64,000 nucleotides of DNA from Streptomyces gobiensis (GTDB lineage: Bacteria > Actinomycetota > Actinomycetes > Streptomycetales > Streptomycetaceae): positions 4,586,501 to 4,650,500 of the forward strand of contig NZ_CP086120.1 of NCBI RefSeq assembly GCF_021216675.1, in the 5' to 3' direction. A program made the translations under genes and the position numbers. Positions 20,043 to 29,344 of the stretch are shown piece by piece. The notes under the pieces are model-generated. The model did not search any database, was not told the origin of the DNA, and worked only from the letters and a program-made list of their open reading frames with translations. The first letter of the stretch is position 1; each line of letters starts with the position of its first letter.

Positions 20043-21212
20043 ATGGCACACAGCAGCGGACCGACCAAGGACCAGTCATTCACCGAGCACCGGATCACTC
20101 TGCGCGGCCCGGCCGAACTGGCCGACGCCCTACCGTATTTGCTTGGCTACCATCCCGATGACTCGATCGTCGTCATCGGAATCCACGGTGGCAGCGGACG
20201 CTTCGGCGGCCGGATCCGGCTCGGCATTCCCTCCGTCCCGCAGGAGTGGGCGGACACCGCCCGACAGGTAGCCGACTGCCTGCTGGACAACAGCGAGGCC
20301 CATGGCGCACGGCCCGACGGGGCCATCGTCTATCTCTGCCAGGACCCGGCCGCAGGAGAGAGCGGACACGGGGTCATGGAACGGCTGCGCCCGCTCGCCC
20401 AGCAGCTGCGTACCGCCTGCGGGGCGCTGGATATGCCGGTGTACGAAGCACTCTGTCTCTCCGGCGGCCGGTACTGGTCGTACTGCTGCCCCGATCCGCA
20501 CTGCTGTCCGCCCGACGGCACCCCGCTGGGTCCACCCGGCACCTCGACCATGGCCGCCGCGGCCAGTTACGCGGGCATCCAGGTGCGGGGCTCGCTGAAG
20601 GAGCTGAGGGCCCGGCTGGCCCCGCTGGGCCCGCCGCTCGCCGCGGGACAGGAGCGGGCGCTGGACGAGGCCGGGGCGGCTCTGCTGCCCAGAATGCTCG
20701 GCGCGGCGGACCGGGACAGGGTGCGGACGGAAACCCTGGACCTCGGCGCCCGGCTGCTCGCGCGGTACCGGTCCGCACCCGTGGCGGGAGAGCCCCTTGA
20801 TGAACCGGCCATCGACGCCCGGGACGACGCGCTCCTGGCCGACACGGAGGCCGCCGCGCTGATTCTGGGCCTCCAGGACCGGATCACCCGTGATCAGGCG
20901 GCGGAGTGGATGGAGGGCACGGACACCGGGCCCGCTCTTCGGCTGTGGCGGGCGCTGAGCCGTCGCTGTGTCGGGGCCTATACCGAGCACGCGGCGGCTC
21001 CGCTCACCCTCGCGGGCTGGGTCGCGTGGTCCAGCGGGGACGAGCCCGGCGCCCGAATCGCCCTTGGCCGGGCCCTGGAGGTGGACCCCCACTATGTCTT
21101 CGCCCGGCTGCTGCACTCGGCCTGTAACGGCGGACTCGATCCGGAGCCGCTGCGGGACTGTCTGCGCAAACAGCGGGCCGCGCGCGGCTCAACGCGGCCG
21201 CGGCCAGCGTGA
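20043..21212 (+). CDS. DUF4192 family protein
   Basis: 389 residues. The diagnostic N-terminus is ITLRGPAELADALPYLLGYHPDDSIVVIGI, followed by RLGIP and the segment VYEALCLSGGRYWSYCC PD with a Cys/His-rich CCPDPHCCPPDGTPL turn, all typical of actinobacterial DUF4192. Function unknown. The ATG at 20043 is used; upstream in-frame sequence (19995) lacks conservation signs. It is divergent from recQ with a 133-base gap. Confidence 0.85.
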   Translation: MAHSSGPTKDQSFTEHRITLRGPAELADALPYLLGYHPDDSIVVIGIHGGSGRFGGRIRLGIPSVPQEWADTARQVADCLLDNSEAHGARPDGAIVYLCQDPAAGESGHGVMERLRPLAQQLRTACGALDMPVYEALCLSGGRYWSYCCPDPHCCPPDGTPLGPPGTSTMAAAASYAGIQVRGSLKELRARLAPLGPPLAAGQERALDEAGAALLPRMLGAADRDRVRTETLDLGARLLARYRSAPVAGEPLDEPAIDARDDALLADTEAAALILGLQDRITRDQAAEWMEGTDTGPALRLWRALSRRCVGAYTEHAAAPLTLAGWVAWSSGDEPGARIALGRALEVDPHYVFARLLHSACNGGLDPEPLRDCLRKQRAARGSTRPRPA

Positions 21213-21299
21213 CCAGGCGCCCATCGGGCCGTTCACTCCAGTGGCGGATATCGCGAGCCGCTCAGCCCCTGCCCCATGCAAGGAAGTACGGAGCCAGGC

Positions 21300-23363
21300 A
21301 TGTCCCCGACCGCGCAGACAAACACCCCACCGAGCCGACGCCCGCCCGCGCGGACCCCGGCACCGCCCCGGCCAGGCGTCGTATACCAGCCCGCACACGC
21401 GGTGCTGATCTGCGTCGCCGCCCCGGCACTCGCGATCTCTACCGAGCAGGGTCAGCTCACCGGCCAGGGGCTGGAGGGCTTCTACCACGGTGGGCGCAGA
21501 GTCCTCTCCCGCTGCCAACTGCGTCTGGCGGGGGAGGAGCCGGTGCCGTTGCAGGGACGGATGCTCGGTGCGGGCCGTGCCCGGTTCATCGCCGCAGCGC
21601 GGACCACCGCCGACACTGGACCCGACCCTGCCGTCACCGTTGAGCGGGTGCGCTGTGCCGACGGCACCGAGCGGATCACGGTGCTCAGCGCGGCCGAGCA
21701 CCCCGTGCGGCTGCCCGCCGAGCTGCGGCTCGGCACCGATCTGGCGGAGCTGGGCGCCATCGCGGTCGGCCGGTCCGGGGCCGAGCTGCCCGCCGCCGTC
21801 CATGGCGCCGGACTGCGCTGGTCGGCGCCGACCGGGCAGGCCGTCGTCACCGCTCAGCCCGCCCCGGACACCACGTGGGCCTCGGCCGGACTGCTGCGCT
21901 GGGAGCTGGAACTGCCCCCCGGCGGCAGCCGCACGATCACGCTCTCCATCGGACTGCGGAAGACGGCCGGTGCCGTGGCCGCGCCACAGGCCCGTACCCC
22001 TGCCGCCCTTCCCGGGCCGCCCCTGGACGCCGCCGCGGCTCCCTGGCCCCGGTCACAGGCCCGGTGCGACGACGCCCGGGTGGACACGCTGCTGCGCACC
22101 AGCCTTGACGACCTCCACGCGCTGCTGCTCCGTGACCCGGTGCGTCCGGCCGATGTCCATCTGGCCGCCGGGGTCCCCTGGCGCTGTGCCCTCGCCCCTG
22201 CCGAGTCCCTGCGTGCGGCCCGTACGCTGCTGCCGCTCGGCACCCGCCTCGCCGCAGGCACCCTGCGTACCCTCGCCCGCAGTCAGCTGACCGGCCCGGG
22301 TCCGGACCATGGCCGGATTCCTGGCACGCTGCGGAACGCGGGGCCGCATGTCCCGCCCAGCTGCACCGGTATCGAAGCCACGCTGCTCTTTCCCGCCGTG
22401 CTGGCCGAGGCCCGCCGCTGGGGCTTGGCCGACTCCGACATCGAGCCGCTGCTGCCCGCGGCCGAGCGCTGTCTGGAGTGGCTGCGCGGCGCTGCCAAGG
22501 AGGGCGGCTATGTGCCCGACCCGGTCCCCGACGGGCCGCTGCGCTGCGAGACGCAGGCACAGGCACACCGGGCGGCCCTGCTGGGGTCCGATCTCCTCGA
22601 CGCCTTCGGCCGGCCCGGTGGCGAGGAGTTGCGGGAGTGGGCGCAGGCGCTGCGGCAGCGCTTCCGGGAGGACTTCTGGCTGGACGACCGCTCGGGCGGC
22701 AGACCTGCCGCGCTGCGTACCGCTGATGGCAGCGCCATGGCACATCTGAGCAGCACCGCCGTAGAACTGCTCGACACCGGGCTGACCGACGCCGGTGAGT
22801 ATGCGGTCGGTCTGCTCGACAAGGTGCAGACCGAACAGCTTGCCAGGCTGCTGGGCGGTCCCTCGCTCGACTCCGGCTGGGGGCTGCGCAGTCTCAGTAC
22901 CAAAGAGCCGGGCCATAACCCCTTCGGCCATCGCAGCGGTGCCGTGCGCAGCCAGGAGACCGCCACCGCGGTGGCGGCTCTGGCCGCGGCAGGGTACGAG
23001 AAGGAGGCGGCGTCGCTGCTCCGGGGTGCACTGGACGCCGCGGAGGTCTTTGGCTACCGGCTGCCGGAGATGTACGCCGCCGAGCAGCGCACGGCGGGCA
23101 GCGCTCCGCTGCCGCATCCGGCCGCCTGCCGCCCGGCGGCCGTCGCCGCCGCGGCGGCGGTGCAGCTCCTTCTCGCCCTCGCCGGGATCCGCCCCGATGT
23201 GCCCGCGGGCACCGTCGCTGTCCGGCCGATGAGCACCGCGCCGCTGGGCGCGGTGCAGTTCACCGGATTGCGGGTGGCCGAGGAGCCTTTCTCGGTGCGG
23301 ATCAGCAGGCTCGGCATGGGGATGGTCGAGGAGGCGCCGGAGGGATTGCAACTGGGCATCTGA
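21300..23363 (+). CDS. Glycogen-debranching-enzyme N-terminal-domain protein (amylo-alpha-1,6-glucosidase-like)
   Basis: 687 residues. The N-terminal beta-sandwich (EQGQLTGQGLEGFYHGGRRVLSRCQLRLAGEEPVP to about residue 240) is the GDE_N_bis type, followed by an (alpha/alpha)6-barrel-like part: AGVPWRCALAPAESLRAARTLLPLGT, GRIPGTLRN, EATLLFPAVLAEARRWG and LDSGWGLRSLSTKEPGHNPFGHRSGAVRSQETA. It probably acts on oligosaccharides, perhaps glycogen or trehalose-related, but the catalytic acids cannot be fixed by eye. The ATG at 21300 is preceded by GGAG; the in-frame ATG at 21276 is an alternative. Confidence 0.8.
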   Translation: MSPTAQTNTPPSRRPPARTPAPPRPGVVYQPAHAVLICVAAPALAISTEQGQLTGQGLEGFYHGGRRVLSRCQLRLAGEEPVPLQGRMLGAGRARFIAAARTTADTGPDPAVTVERVRCADGTERITVLSAAEHPVRLPAELRLGTDLAELGAIAVGRSGAELPAAVHGAGLRWSAPTGQAVVTAQPAPDTTWASAGLLRWELELPPGGSRTITLSIGLRKTAGAVAAPQARTPAALPGPPLDAAAAPWPRSQARCDDARVDTLLRTSLDDLHALLLRDPVRPADVHLAAGVPWRCALAPAESLRAARTLLPLGTRLAAGTLRTLARSQLTGPGPDHGRIPGTLRNAGPHVPPSCTGIEATLLFPAVLAEARRWGLADSDIEPLLPAAERCLEWLRGAAKEGGYVPDPVPDGPLRCETQAQAHRAALLGSDLLDAFGRPGGEELREWAQALRQRFREDFWLDDRSGGRPAALRTADGSAMAHLSSTAVELLDTGLTDAGEYAVGLLDKVQTEQLARLLGGPSLDSGWGLRSLSTKEPGHNPFGHRSGAVRSQETATAVAALAAAGYEKEAASLLRGALDAAEVFGYRLPEMYAAEQRTAGSAPLPHPAACRPAAVAAAAAVQLLLALAGIRPDVPAGTVAVRPMSTAPLGAVQFTGLRVAEEPFSVRISRLGMGMVEEAPEGLQLGI

Positions 23364-23379
23364 CTGAGGACCCTGTTTA

Positions 23380-23394
23380 TCGTCAGGCAGACGA
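23380..23394. promoter_or_regulatory. Inverted repeat before the Nudix regulator gene
   Basis: TCGTC-AGGCA-GACGA, a perfect 5-bp dyad with a 5-base spacer, 13 bases before the start codon of a Nudix/winged-helix regulator. The position suits an autoregulatory operator; this is inference. Confidence 0.4.
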
Positions 23395-23407
23395 CTATGA
23401 TCATGGC

Positions 23408-24163
23408 ATGCCCTACGACCCGTCGACCTGTCCCTCCTTCGCCGTCACCGTCGACCTGGTCGTGCTCACCGTGCGCAGGCACGCGCTGTGCGCACTGGCC
23501 GTACGCCGCGGGGAGCCGCCCTATCAAGGCCGGTGGGCGCTGCCCGGTGGGTTCGTACGGCCGGACGAGGACCTGGAGGCGGCGGCTGCCCGTGAGCTCG
23601 CGGAGGAGACGGGGCTGCGCGCCCACGAGACCAGCGGCCAGTGCTCTGGCGCACACCTTGAGCAGCTTGCCACCTATGGCGCCCCGGAGCGGGACCCACG
23701 GGCCCGGGTGGTCAGTGTCGCGTATCTGGTGCTCGCGCCTGATCTTCCCGCGCCCACCTCCGGAGGGGACGCGCAGACCGCCCGCTGGGCCCCGGTCGAC
23801 ACCCTGCTGTCCCCGGCCGAAGGCCCCGCCAGGGGCAGAGAGCACAGCTCCTCGCTCGCCTTCGACCATGAACGGATCCTCTCTGACGGAGTTGAGCGCG
23901 CTCGCTCGAAGATCGAGTACTCCTCGCTCGCCACCGCGTTCTGCCCGCCGGAGTTCACGGTGGGGGAGCTGCGCCGGGTCTATGAGGCGGTCTGGGGGGT
24001 GGCCCTCGACCCGCGTAACTTCCATCGCAAGGTGACCGGTACCCCGGGCTTCCTGGTGCCCACCGGCGGCACGACGACACGTCAGGGCGGCCGACCCGCC
24101 CAGCTGTTCCGGGCGGGCGGTGCGACGCTGCTGAACCCGCCGATGCTGCGTCCGGAGATCTGA
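23408..24163 (+). CDS. Nudix domain protein with C-terminal winged helix (NrtR-like regulator)
   Basis: 251 residues. The Nudix box is GGFVRPDEDLEAAAARELAEETGL, matching GX5EX7REUXEEXGU, so hydrolysis of a nucleoside diphosphate derivative is possible. The C-terminal part (FTVGELRRVYEAVWGVALDPRNFHRKVTGTPGFLV) is the winged helix of NrtR regulators of NAD metabolism, which use the Nudix fold as a ligand sensor. No NAD gene is adjacent. A palindrome just upstream may be its operator. It could be an enzyme, a regulator or both. Confidence 0.85.
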   Translation: MPYDPSTCPSFAVTVDLVVLTVRRHALCALAVRRGEPPYQGRWALPGGFVRPDEDLEAAAARELAEETGLRAHETSGQCSGAHLEQLATYGAPERDPRARVVSVAYLVLAPDLPAPTSGGDAQTARWAPVDTLLSPAEGPARGREHSSSLAFDHERILSDGVERARSKIEYSSLATAFCPPEFTVGELRRVYEAVWGVALDPRNFHRKVTGTPGFLVPTGGTTTRQGGRPAQLFRAGGATLLNPPMLRPEI

Positions 24164-24261
24164 CCGGCCCGGACACCACGTCGACCTCGCGGGTTTGCCG
24201 GGAAAATCGCACATGTCGCGTTATCTTGCATGCGTTCCTCATGCGCTCTGCGGGAGAAGCG

Positions 24262-26133
24262 ATGATTCAGGCCATCGGACTCACCAGCGCCCCCCGCCGT
24301 AGCCAGCCGCCCGCCGTGGACGACCTCACCTTCGAGGCGCGCCCCGGCCGGATCACCGCGCTGCTCGGCCCCCAAGGCGCCGGCAAGACCACCGCACTGC
24401 GGCTGATGCTGCAGCTGCAGTCCGGGCGCGGTGTCGCCCTCTTCCGGGGACGGCCGTTGCACCGTGTCCCGCACCCCGCCCGGGAGATCGGGGCGTTGCT
24501 CGGCGATGTGCCCGGCCATCCGGGCCGTACCGCGCGCGGACATCTGCGGATGCTCACCGCCGTCGCCGGAGTCCCCGCCGCACGGGCCGACGAGATGCTG
24601 GATGTGGTAGGCCTCAGCGGGCTCGCGGACCAGCGGCTCGGCGCGTTCTCCCTCGGCATGGACCGCCGCCTGGGCCTGGCCGCGGCCCTGCTGGGCGATC
24701 CGCACACCCTTGTGCTCGACGAACCCGCGCACGGGCTGTCACCCCGCGAGGTCGCATGGCTGCACGGGCTGCTGCGCGGCTTCGCCGACCAGGGCGGTCT
24801 CGTGCTCACCACCACCAGCGAGCCCAAGGAGGCGGCCCGCACCGCGGACCGGGTCATCACCCTGGAAAGGGGCCGGCTCATCGCGGATCAGGAGGCGGCG
24901 GACTTCGCCCGCACCCGGCTGCGCCCCCGGGTCGTTGTCTCCTCGCCGCACGCCGAGCGGCTGGCCGCCCTGCTCGTTCAGGAGTCCCGCAGCGCCACTC
25001 AGCTGGAGTCCTTCGCCCCCGCCCGGGCGACCGACTCCATGGAGCCCATCGAGGTCGTGCGGGAGAGCGGCGGCCGCATCGCTATCTACGGCAGCGACCG
25101 GGCCATGGTCGGCGAGACCGCTTACCGGCATGGCATCCTGATGCACCAACTCGCCGACGAGATCGGCGACAACGGCGACAGCGCCCTGCTCCCCCCGCTG
25201 GCCCGCGCCGACGGACGCGGGCCGGCCCCGGACTACGAGACAGCCCCGGACTACGAGCCGGCCGCGGACCCCGAGCCGGCCGCCGCCCAGTCCTCCGTCC
25301 CCGCGGCCCGCCGGGAACGGAGCGAGGAGGCCGAGCTCCCGCCGCGCCTCACCGCCGTGCCCGCCCCCGGCCCCAGCTGGCCGCTCCGCTATGAGCTGCG
25401 ACGGCTGACCGGTGTGCGCTCCAGCTGGCTTATCGCGGCCGCCACACTGCTCACCGCCTTCCTGGTGGCCGCCGTGCTCGGCTACCGGGACGGCACCCCC
25501 GCGCTGCGGCTGCTCACCGGCTGGCCCGACGGGGTCCCCCTGCCCCCCATGGCGGCCACGGCCGGACTGCTGGGGGCGTTCGCCTTCGGCCAGGAGTTCC
25601 GCTACCCCGCTCTCGCCCCCGCCCAGGTCCCCGTACCGCGCCGCCTCGGGCTGCTGGCCGCCAAGCTCTCCATGACCGCCACCACCGCGGTGCTGCTCTG
25701 CGGCGCTTCCACCGCCGTCAACGCCACCGGTCTCGCTCTGCTGTACGGCCCCGGCTTTCTGGCCCTCCCCGGCGGCTGGCCGCTCTCCCTGGCGGCGACC
25801 GTGGCCCTCGCCGTCGGCTGTGCCTGGGCCGGGCTGCTCGCCGCCGCGGTCTTCCGGTCAACCATCGCCGGAGTGGGGGCAGTCCTCGCCGTACCGCTTC
25901 TGATCGCCCCGGTGGTACGGAAGTTTCTCGCCGGTCCGGCCGGGGCGTCCATCGAGGGGCTGCCAGGACGGCTGGAGTCGCTGACCCTGGTCCCATGGCC
26001 GGCCGGCGCCGATCGGTGGGTTGCCGCGGCCATGCGACTGCTGGCTCAACCCATGGGCAGCGCCCTCATGTTGTCGCTCACCGCGTTGTTCTGTGCATAT
26101 ACGTTCAGCACGCTGCGCGGCAGAACCCACTGA
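24262..26133 (+). CDS. ABC transporter with fused ATPase and membrane domains
   Basis: 623 residues. The N-terminal ATPase shows Walker A LLGPQGAGKTTALRL, a degenerate signature (LGAFSLGMDRRLGLAAALLG in place of LSGGQ) and Walker B LVLDEPAHGLSP, then a variable Pro/Glu-rich linker (about 310-375). The C-terminal half has roughly six hydrophobic segments (from SSWLIAAATLLTAFLVAAVLG to GSALMLSLTALFCAYTFST), an ABC-2-like permease. An exporter role is likely; the substrate is unknown. The ATG at 24262 follows GGGAGA. Confidence 0.78.
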   Translation: MIQAIGLTSAPRRSQPPAVDDLTFEARPGRITALLGPQGAGKTTALRLMLQLQSGRGVALFRGRPLHRVPHPAREIGALLGDVPGHPGRTARGHLRMLTAVAGVPAARADEMLDVVGLSGLADQRLGAFSLGMDRRLGLAAALLGDPHTLVLDEPAHGLSPREVAWLHGLLRGFADQGGLVLTTTSEPKEAARTADRVITLERGRLIADQEAADFARTRLRPRVVVSSPHAERLAALLVQESRSATQLESFAPARATDSMEPIEVVRESGGRIAIYGSDRAMVGETAYRHGILMHQLADEIGDNGDSALLPPLARADGRGPAPDYETAPDYEPAADPEPAAAQSSVPAARRERSEEAELPPRLTAVPAPGPSWPLRYELRRLTGVRSSWLIAAATLLTAFLVAAVLGYRDGTPALRLLTGWPDGVPLPPMAATAGLLGAFAFGQEFRYPALAPAQVPVPRRLGLLAAKLSMTATTAVLLCGASTAVNATGLALLYGPGFLALPGGWPLSLAATVALAVGCAWAGLLAAAVFRSTIAGVGAVLAVPLLIAPVVRKFLAGPAGASIEGLPGRLESLTLVPWPAGADRWVAAAMRLLAQPMGSALMLSLTALFCAYTFSTLRGRTH

Positions 26134-26220
26134 CGCCACCGCGTGACCACAGTAGTGGCGTCAACTACCGTTTATGTGACGGTGATGACGGAGAGGGGCC
26201 GTTTCCTTCCGAATGGGGCG

Positions 26221-26245
26221 TCAATGGCGCAGGAGTCGACGATCA
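26221..26245 (+). promoter_or_regulatory. Weak candidate sigma-WhiG-type promoter for whiH
   Basis: TCAA at 26221-26224 and GACGATCA at 26238-26245 resemble the sigma-WhiG motif TAAA-N15-GCCGATAA; the -10 matches at 6 of 8 bases but the spacer is 13, two short. whiH is a known WhiG target in S. coelicolor, which is why I looked here. Confidence 0.3.
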
Positions 26246-26308
26246 CCCTTTCGTGTGCTTTTCACCAAAGCCCTCAAGGCCGTCCCGGGCTCCGCCGACA
26301 AAGGATGC

Positions 26309-27223
26309 GTGACTACCCTTGCGCACTCCATGATGACCGCGGCTCGCCCCGCCGACTCCGGCCTTGCCGGCCCGGGTGAGCTGGACCGCTACTCCTACGC
26401 CGAGTCCTCCGGCGCCGCACGCGCCACCAACGCCCCTGCCTGGGAAGGTGGTGACAACGATATGGCCCGAGTGGGCCGCCGCGCCGCGGGCAGCCGGGGC
26501 CGTGGCCTGCACGGCCAACTCGTCCAGCAGCTCGGCCAGATGATCGTCTCTGGCGATCTCGGCGCTGACCGTCCCCTGGTTCCCGAGGAGATCGGTCAGC
26601 GCTTCGAGGTCTCCCGCACCGTCGTCCGTGAATCCCTCCGCGTCCTTGAGGCCAAGGGCCTCGTCAGCGCACGTCCCAACGTCGGCACCCGGGTACGCCC
26701 GGTCAGTGACTGGAACCTGCTGGACCCCGACATCATCGAATGGCGCGCCTTCGGACCGCAGCGCGAGGACCAGCGCCGCGAACTGTGCGAGCTGCGCTGG
26801 ACCATCGAGCCGCTCGCCGCCCGGCTCGCCGCCGGCCACGGCCGCGACGAGGTCCAGCAGCGTCTCACCGACATGGTGGAGATCATGGGCCACGCGCTCG
26901 CCCAGGGGGACACCCTCACCTTCTCCCGCGCCGACGCCGAGTTCCATGCCCTGCTGCTGCAGGCCGCCGGAAACCGGATGCTGGAGCACCTCTCCGGCAT
27001 TGTCGCGGCGGCGCTGCAGGTCTCCGGTGGCCCGGCCACCGGCTGCGAGCGGCCCACCGAGGCAGCGATCGGCCATCACCAGCGGATCGTGGACGCCCTG
27101 GGTTCCGGCGAGGCCGCCGTCGCCGAGACCTCCATGCGTCAACTGCTCGCTGTCCACCCCGAGGCCGGCGCCCCCGGTGCCGCCCCGGCCGATCATGTGG
27201 TGCCCGCTCCCCGCGAGCACTGA
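26309..27223 (+). CDS. whiH: GntR/FadR-type sporulation regulator WhiH
   Basis: 304 residues. A disordered N-terminus (~60) precedes a GntR winged helix (RGLHGQLVQQLGQMIVSGDLG to LEAKGLVSARPNVGTRVRPV) and an FCD ligand-binding domain (LCELRWTIEPLAARLAAG, FSRADAEFHALLLQAAGN, EAAIGHHQRIVDAL). The histidines in EFHALLL and GHHQRIVDAL fit the FCD metal site. It lies directly before hrdB, exactly as whiH does in S. coelicolor, where it is needed for sporulation septation. The start is the GTG at 26309 with AAAGGA close upstream; in-frame starts at 26213 and 26330 are alternatives. Confidence 0.87.
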   Translation: MTTLAHSMMTAARPADSGLAGPGELDRYSYAESSGAARATNAPAWEGGDNDMARVGRRAAGSRGRGLHGQLVQQLGQMIVSGDLGADRPLVPEEIGQRFEVSRTVVRESLRVLEAKGLVSARPNVGTRVRPVSDWNLLDPDIIEWRAFGPQREDQRRELCELRWTIEPLAARLAAGHGRDEVQQRLTDMVEIMGHALAQGDTLTFSRADAEFHALLLQAAGNRMLEHLSGIVAAALQVSGGPATGCERPTEAAIGHHQRIVDALGSGEAAVAETSMRQLLAVHPEAGAPGAAPADHVVPAPREH

Positions 27224-27256
27224 CTCCGACCGGTCGCACACGGCACCAATCGCAGG

Positions 27257-27294
27257 CCGTCGCCGGACCCGCCTACGGGCGGGCTCCGGCGACG
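27257..27294 (+). terminator. Terminator of whiH
   Basis: A long hairpin: CCGTCGCCGGA then CCCGCC, loop TACG, GGCGGG, one unpaired C and TCCGGCGACGG. It lies 34 bases after the whiH stop. The remaining ~300 bases before hrdB should hold its promoter and leader, but I cannot place a -35/-10 pair with confidence. Confidence 0.8.
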
Positions 27295-27597
27295 GGCTCC
27301 TCTCCCTGCCACTTCTCCCCTGGCGTGCCGGACCATCCCATACGTCTGAATACGGACCGATAGCAATGGATACGCCGTGTGACTCGGGACACGCGAATTG
27401 GGCGTAACGCTTCTGGGAGAAGTGCGATGACTCAAGAGGTGGTAGCCGCAGAAGGGAATACGATCGTCGTTCGCGGCGCTGTATTCCTTCACCGCACCGC
27501 TCCGCCCGAGTCACCGGTTCATCTCCGCCGGTGCTCGCAGGCTCCGGTCCTCCATGGACGGGGCCGTAGTCGTTTCCATCGTTCCGAGAGGTTGTTC

Positions 27598-29187
27598 GTG
27601 TCGGCCAGCACATCCCGTACGCTCCCCGCGGAGATCGCCGAGTCCGAGTCTGTGATGGCGCTCATCGAGCGGGGAAAGGCTGAGGGGCAGATCGCCGGCG
27701 ATGACGTGCGTCGGGCCTTCGAGGCTGACCAGATTCCGCCAACCCAGTGGAAGAACGTTCTGCGCAGCCTCAACCAAATCCTCGACGAGGAGGGTGTGAC
27801 GCTGATGGTGAGTGCCGCCGAGGCGCCCAAGCGCACCCGTAAGAGCGTCGCAGCGAAGACCCCGGCCAAACGCACCGCCACCAAGGCGGTCGCCGCCAAG
27901 ACCACCGCCGCCAAGAAGGCCACCGCCGCCGCGAAGACGGCGTCGGCTGAGGACGCCGAGGTCACCGAGGGCACTGACGAGCTGTCGGAGTCGAAGCCCG
28001 CCAAGAAGGCCGCTGCGAAGAAGACCGCCGCCAAGAAGACCGCCGTGAAGAAGACGGCGGCGAAGAAGACGGCCACCAAGAAGACGGCCGCTAAGAAGTC
28101 CGTCGTCGACGAGCTGCTTGAAGGTGATGACGAGGGCATCGAGGAGCCCCCCGCCAAGGGCGGCAAGGCCGGGGCGGAAGACGCCGCCGCCTCCGATGGC
28201 AAGACCGAGAACGAGGGTTTCGTCCTCTCCGACGACGACGAGGACGACGCTCCCGCCCAGCAGGTCGCCGCGGCCGGCGCCACCGCCGACCCGGTCAAGG
28301 ACTATCTCAAGCAGATCGGCAAGGTCCCGCTGCTCAACGCCGAGCAGGAGGTCGAACTCGCCAAGCGCATCGAGGCGGGGCTGTTCGCCGAGGACAAGCT
28401 GGCGGGTTCGGACAAGCTCGCGCCCAAGCTCAAGCGTGAGCTGGAGATCATCGCCGAGGACGGCCGCCGGGCCAAGAATCACCTCCTGGAGGCCAACCTC
28501 CGCCTCGTGGTCTCGCTGGCCAAGCGGTACACCGGTCGCGGCATGCTCTTCCTGGACCTGATCCAGGAGGGCAACCTCGGTCTCATCCGCGCCGTTGAGA
28601 AGTTCGACTACACCAAGGGCTACAAGTTCTCCACGTATGCCACGTGGTGGATCCGGCAGGCCATCACACGCGCCATGGCTGACCAGGCCCGCACCATCCG
28701 TATCCCGGTGCACATGGTGGAGGTCATCAACAAGCTGGCCCGTGTCCAGCGCCAGATGCTCCAGGATCTGGGCCGCGAGCCCACCCCGGAGGAGCTGGCC
28801 AAGGAGCTGGACATGACGCCCGAGAAGGTCGTCGAGGTCCAGAAGTACGGCCGTGAGCCGATCTCCCTGCACACCCCGCTGGGGGAGGACGGCGACAGCG
28901 AGTTCGGTGACCTCATTGAGGACTCCGAGGCCGTCGTCCCGGCCGACGCGGTCAGCTTCACCCTTCTCCAGGAGCAGCTGCACTCCGTCCTCGACACGCT
29001 CAGCGAGCGTGAGGCGGGCGTGGTCTCCATGCGCTTCGGTCTCACCGACGGCCAGCCGAAGACTCTCGATGAGATCGGCAAGGTCTACGGCGTGACCCGT
29101 GAGCGGATCCGGCAGATCGAGTCCAAGACCATGTCAAAGCTGCGCCACCCGTCCCGCTCTCAGGTCCTGCGGGACTACCTGGACTGA
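27598..29187 (+). CDS. hrdB: Principal RNA polymerase sigma factor HrdB
   Basis: Group 1 sigma-70 factor of 529 residues directing housekeeping transcription. After region 1.1 (ALIERGKAEGQIAGDDVRRAFEADQIP) there is a Lys/Ala/Thr-rich tract of repeated AAKKTA units (about residues 75-165), then an acidic stretch, region 1.2 (DPVKDYLKQIGKVPLLNAEQEVELAKRIEAG), region 2 (LRLVVSLAKRYTGRGMLFLDLIQEGNLGL and YKFSTYATWWIRQAI), region 3 and region 4 (TLDEIGKVYGVTRERIRQIESK). The GTG at 27598 follows GAGAGG; the frame is open upstream to 27379 but without family similarity. Confidence 0.97.
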   Translation: MSASTSRTLPAEIAESESVMALIERGKAEGQIAGDDVRRAFEADQIPPTQWKNVLRSLNQILDEEGVTLMVSAAEAPKRTRKSVAAKTPAKRTATKAVAAKTTAAKKATAAAKTASAEDAEVTEGTDELSESKPAKKAAAKKTAAKKTAVKKTAAKKTATKKTAAKKSVVDELLEGDDEGIEEPPAKGGKAGAEDAAASDGKTENEGFVLSDDDEDDAPAQQVAAAGATADPVKDYLKQIGKVPLLNAEQEVELAKRIEAGLFAEDKLAGSDKLAPKLKRELEIIAEDGRRAKNHLLEANLRLVVSLAKRYTGRGMLFLDLIQEGNLGLIRAVEKFDYTKGYKFSTYATWWIRQAITRAMADQARTIRIPVHMVEVINKLARVQRQMLQDLGREPTPEELAKELDMTPEKVVEVQKYGREPISLHTPLGEDGDSEFGDLIEDSEAVVPADAVSFTLLQEQLHSVLDTLSEREAGVVSMRFGLTDGQPKTLDEIGKVYGVTRERIRQIESKTMSKLRHPSRSQVLRDYLD

Positions 29188-29218
29188 TCCGGGCAGCGCT
29201 CGTACGGCGGAGAACCCG

Positions 29219-29268
29219 CATACGGCCCGGGCCGGTGCCCCACCAGGGGCACCGGCCCGGGCCGTATG
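29219..29268 (+). terminator. Terminator of hrdB
   Basis: Perfect 23-bp stem (29219-29241 against 29246-29268) with a 4-base ACCA loop, 31 bases after the hrdB stop. No T-run follows, which is common in Streptomyces. Confidence 0.85.
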
Positions 29269-29344
29269 CGCTTCCGGATGCGAAAACGCCCCCGTTCGGC
29301 CCACGGTGCGTAGCCAGGGAGCTTCTTACCGTTAAAGAAGCTCT

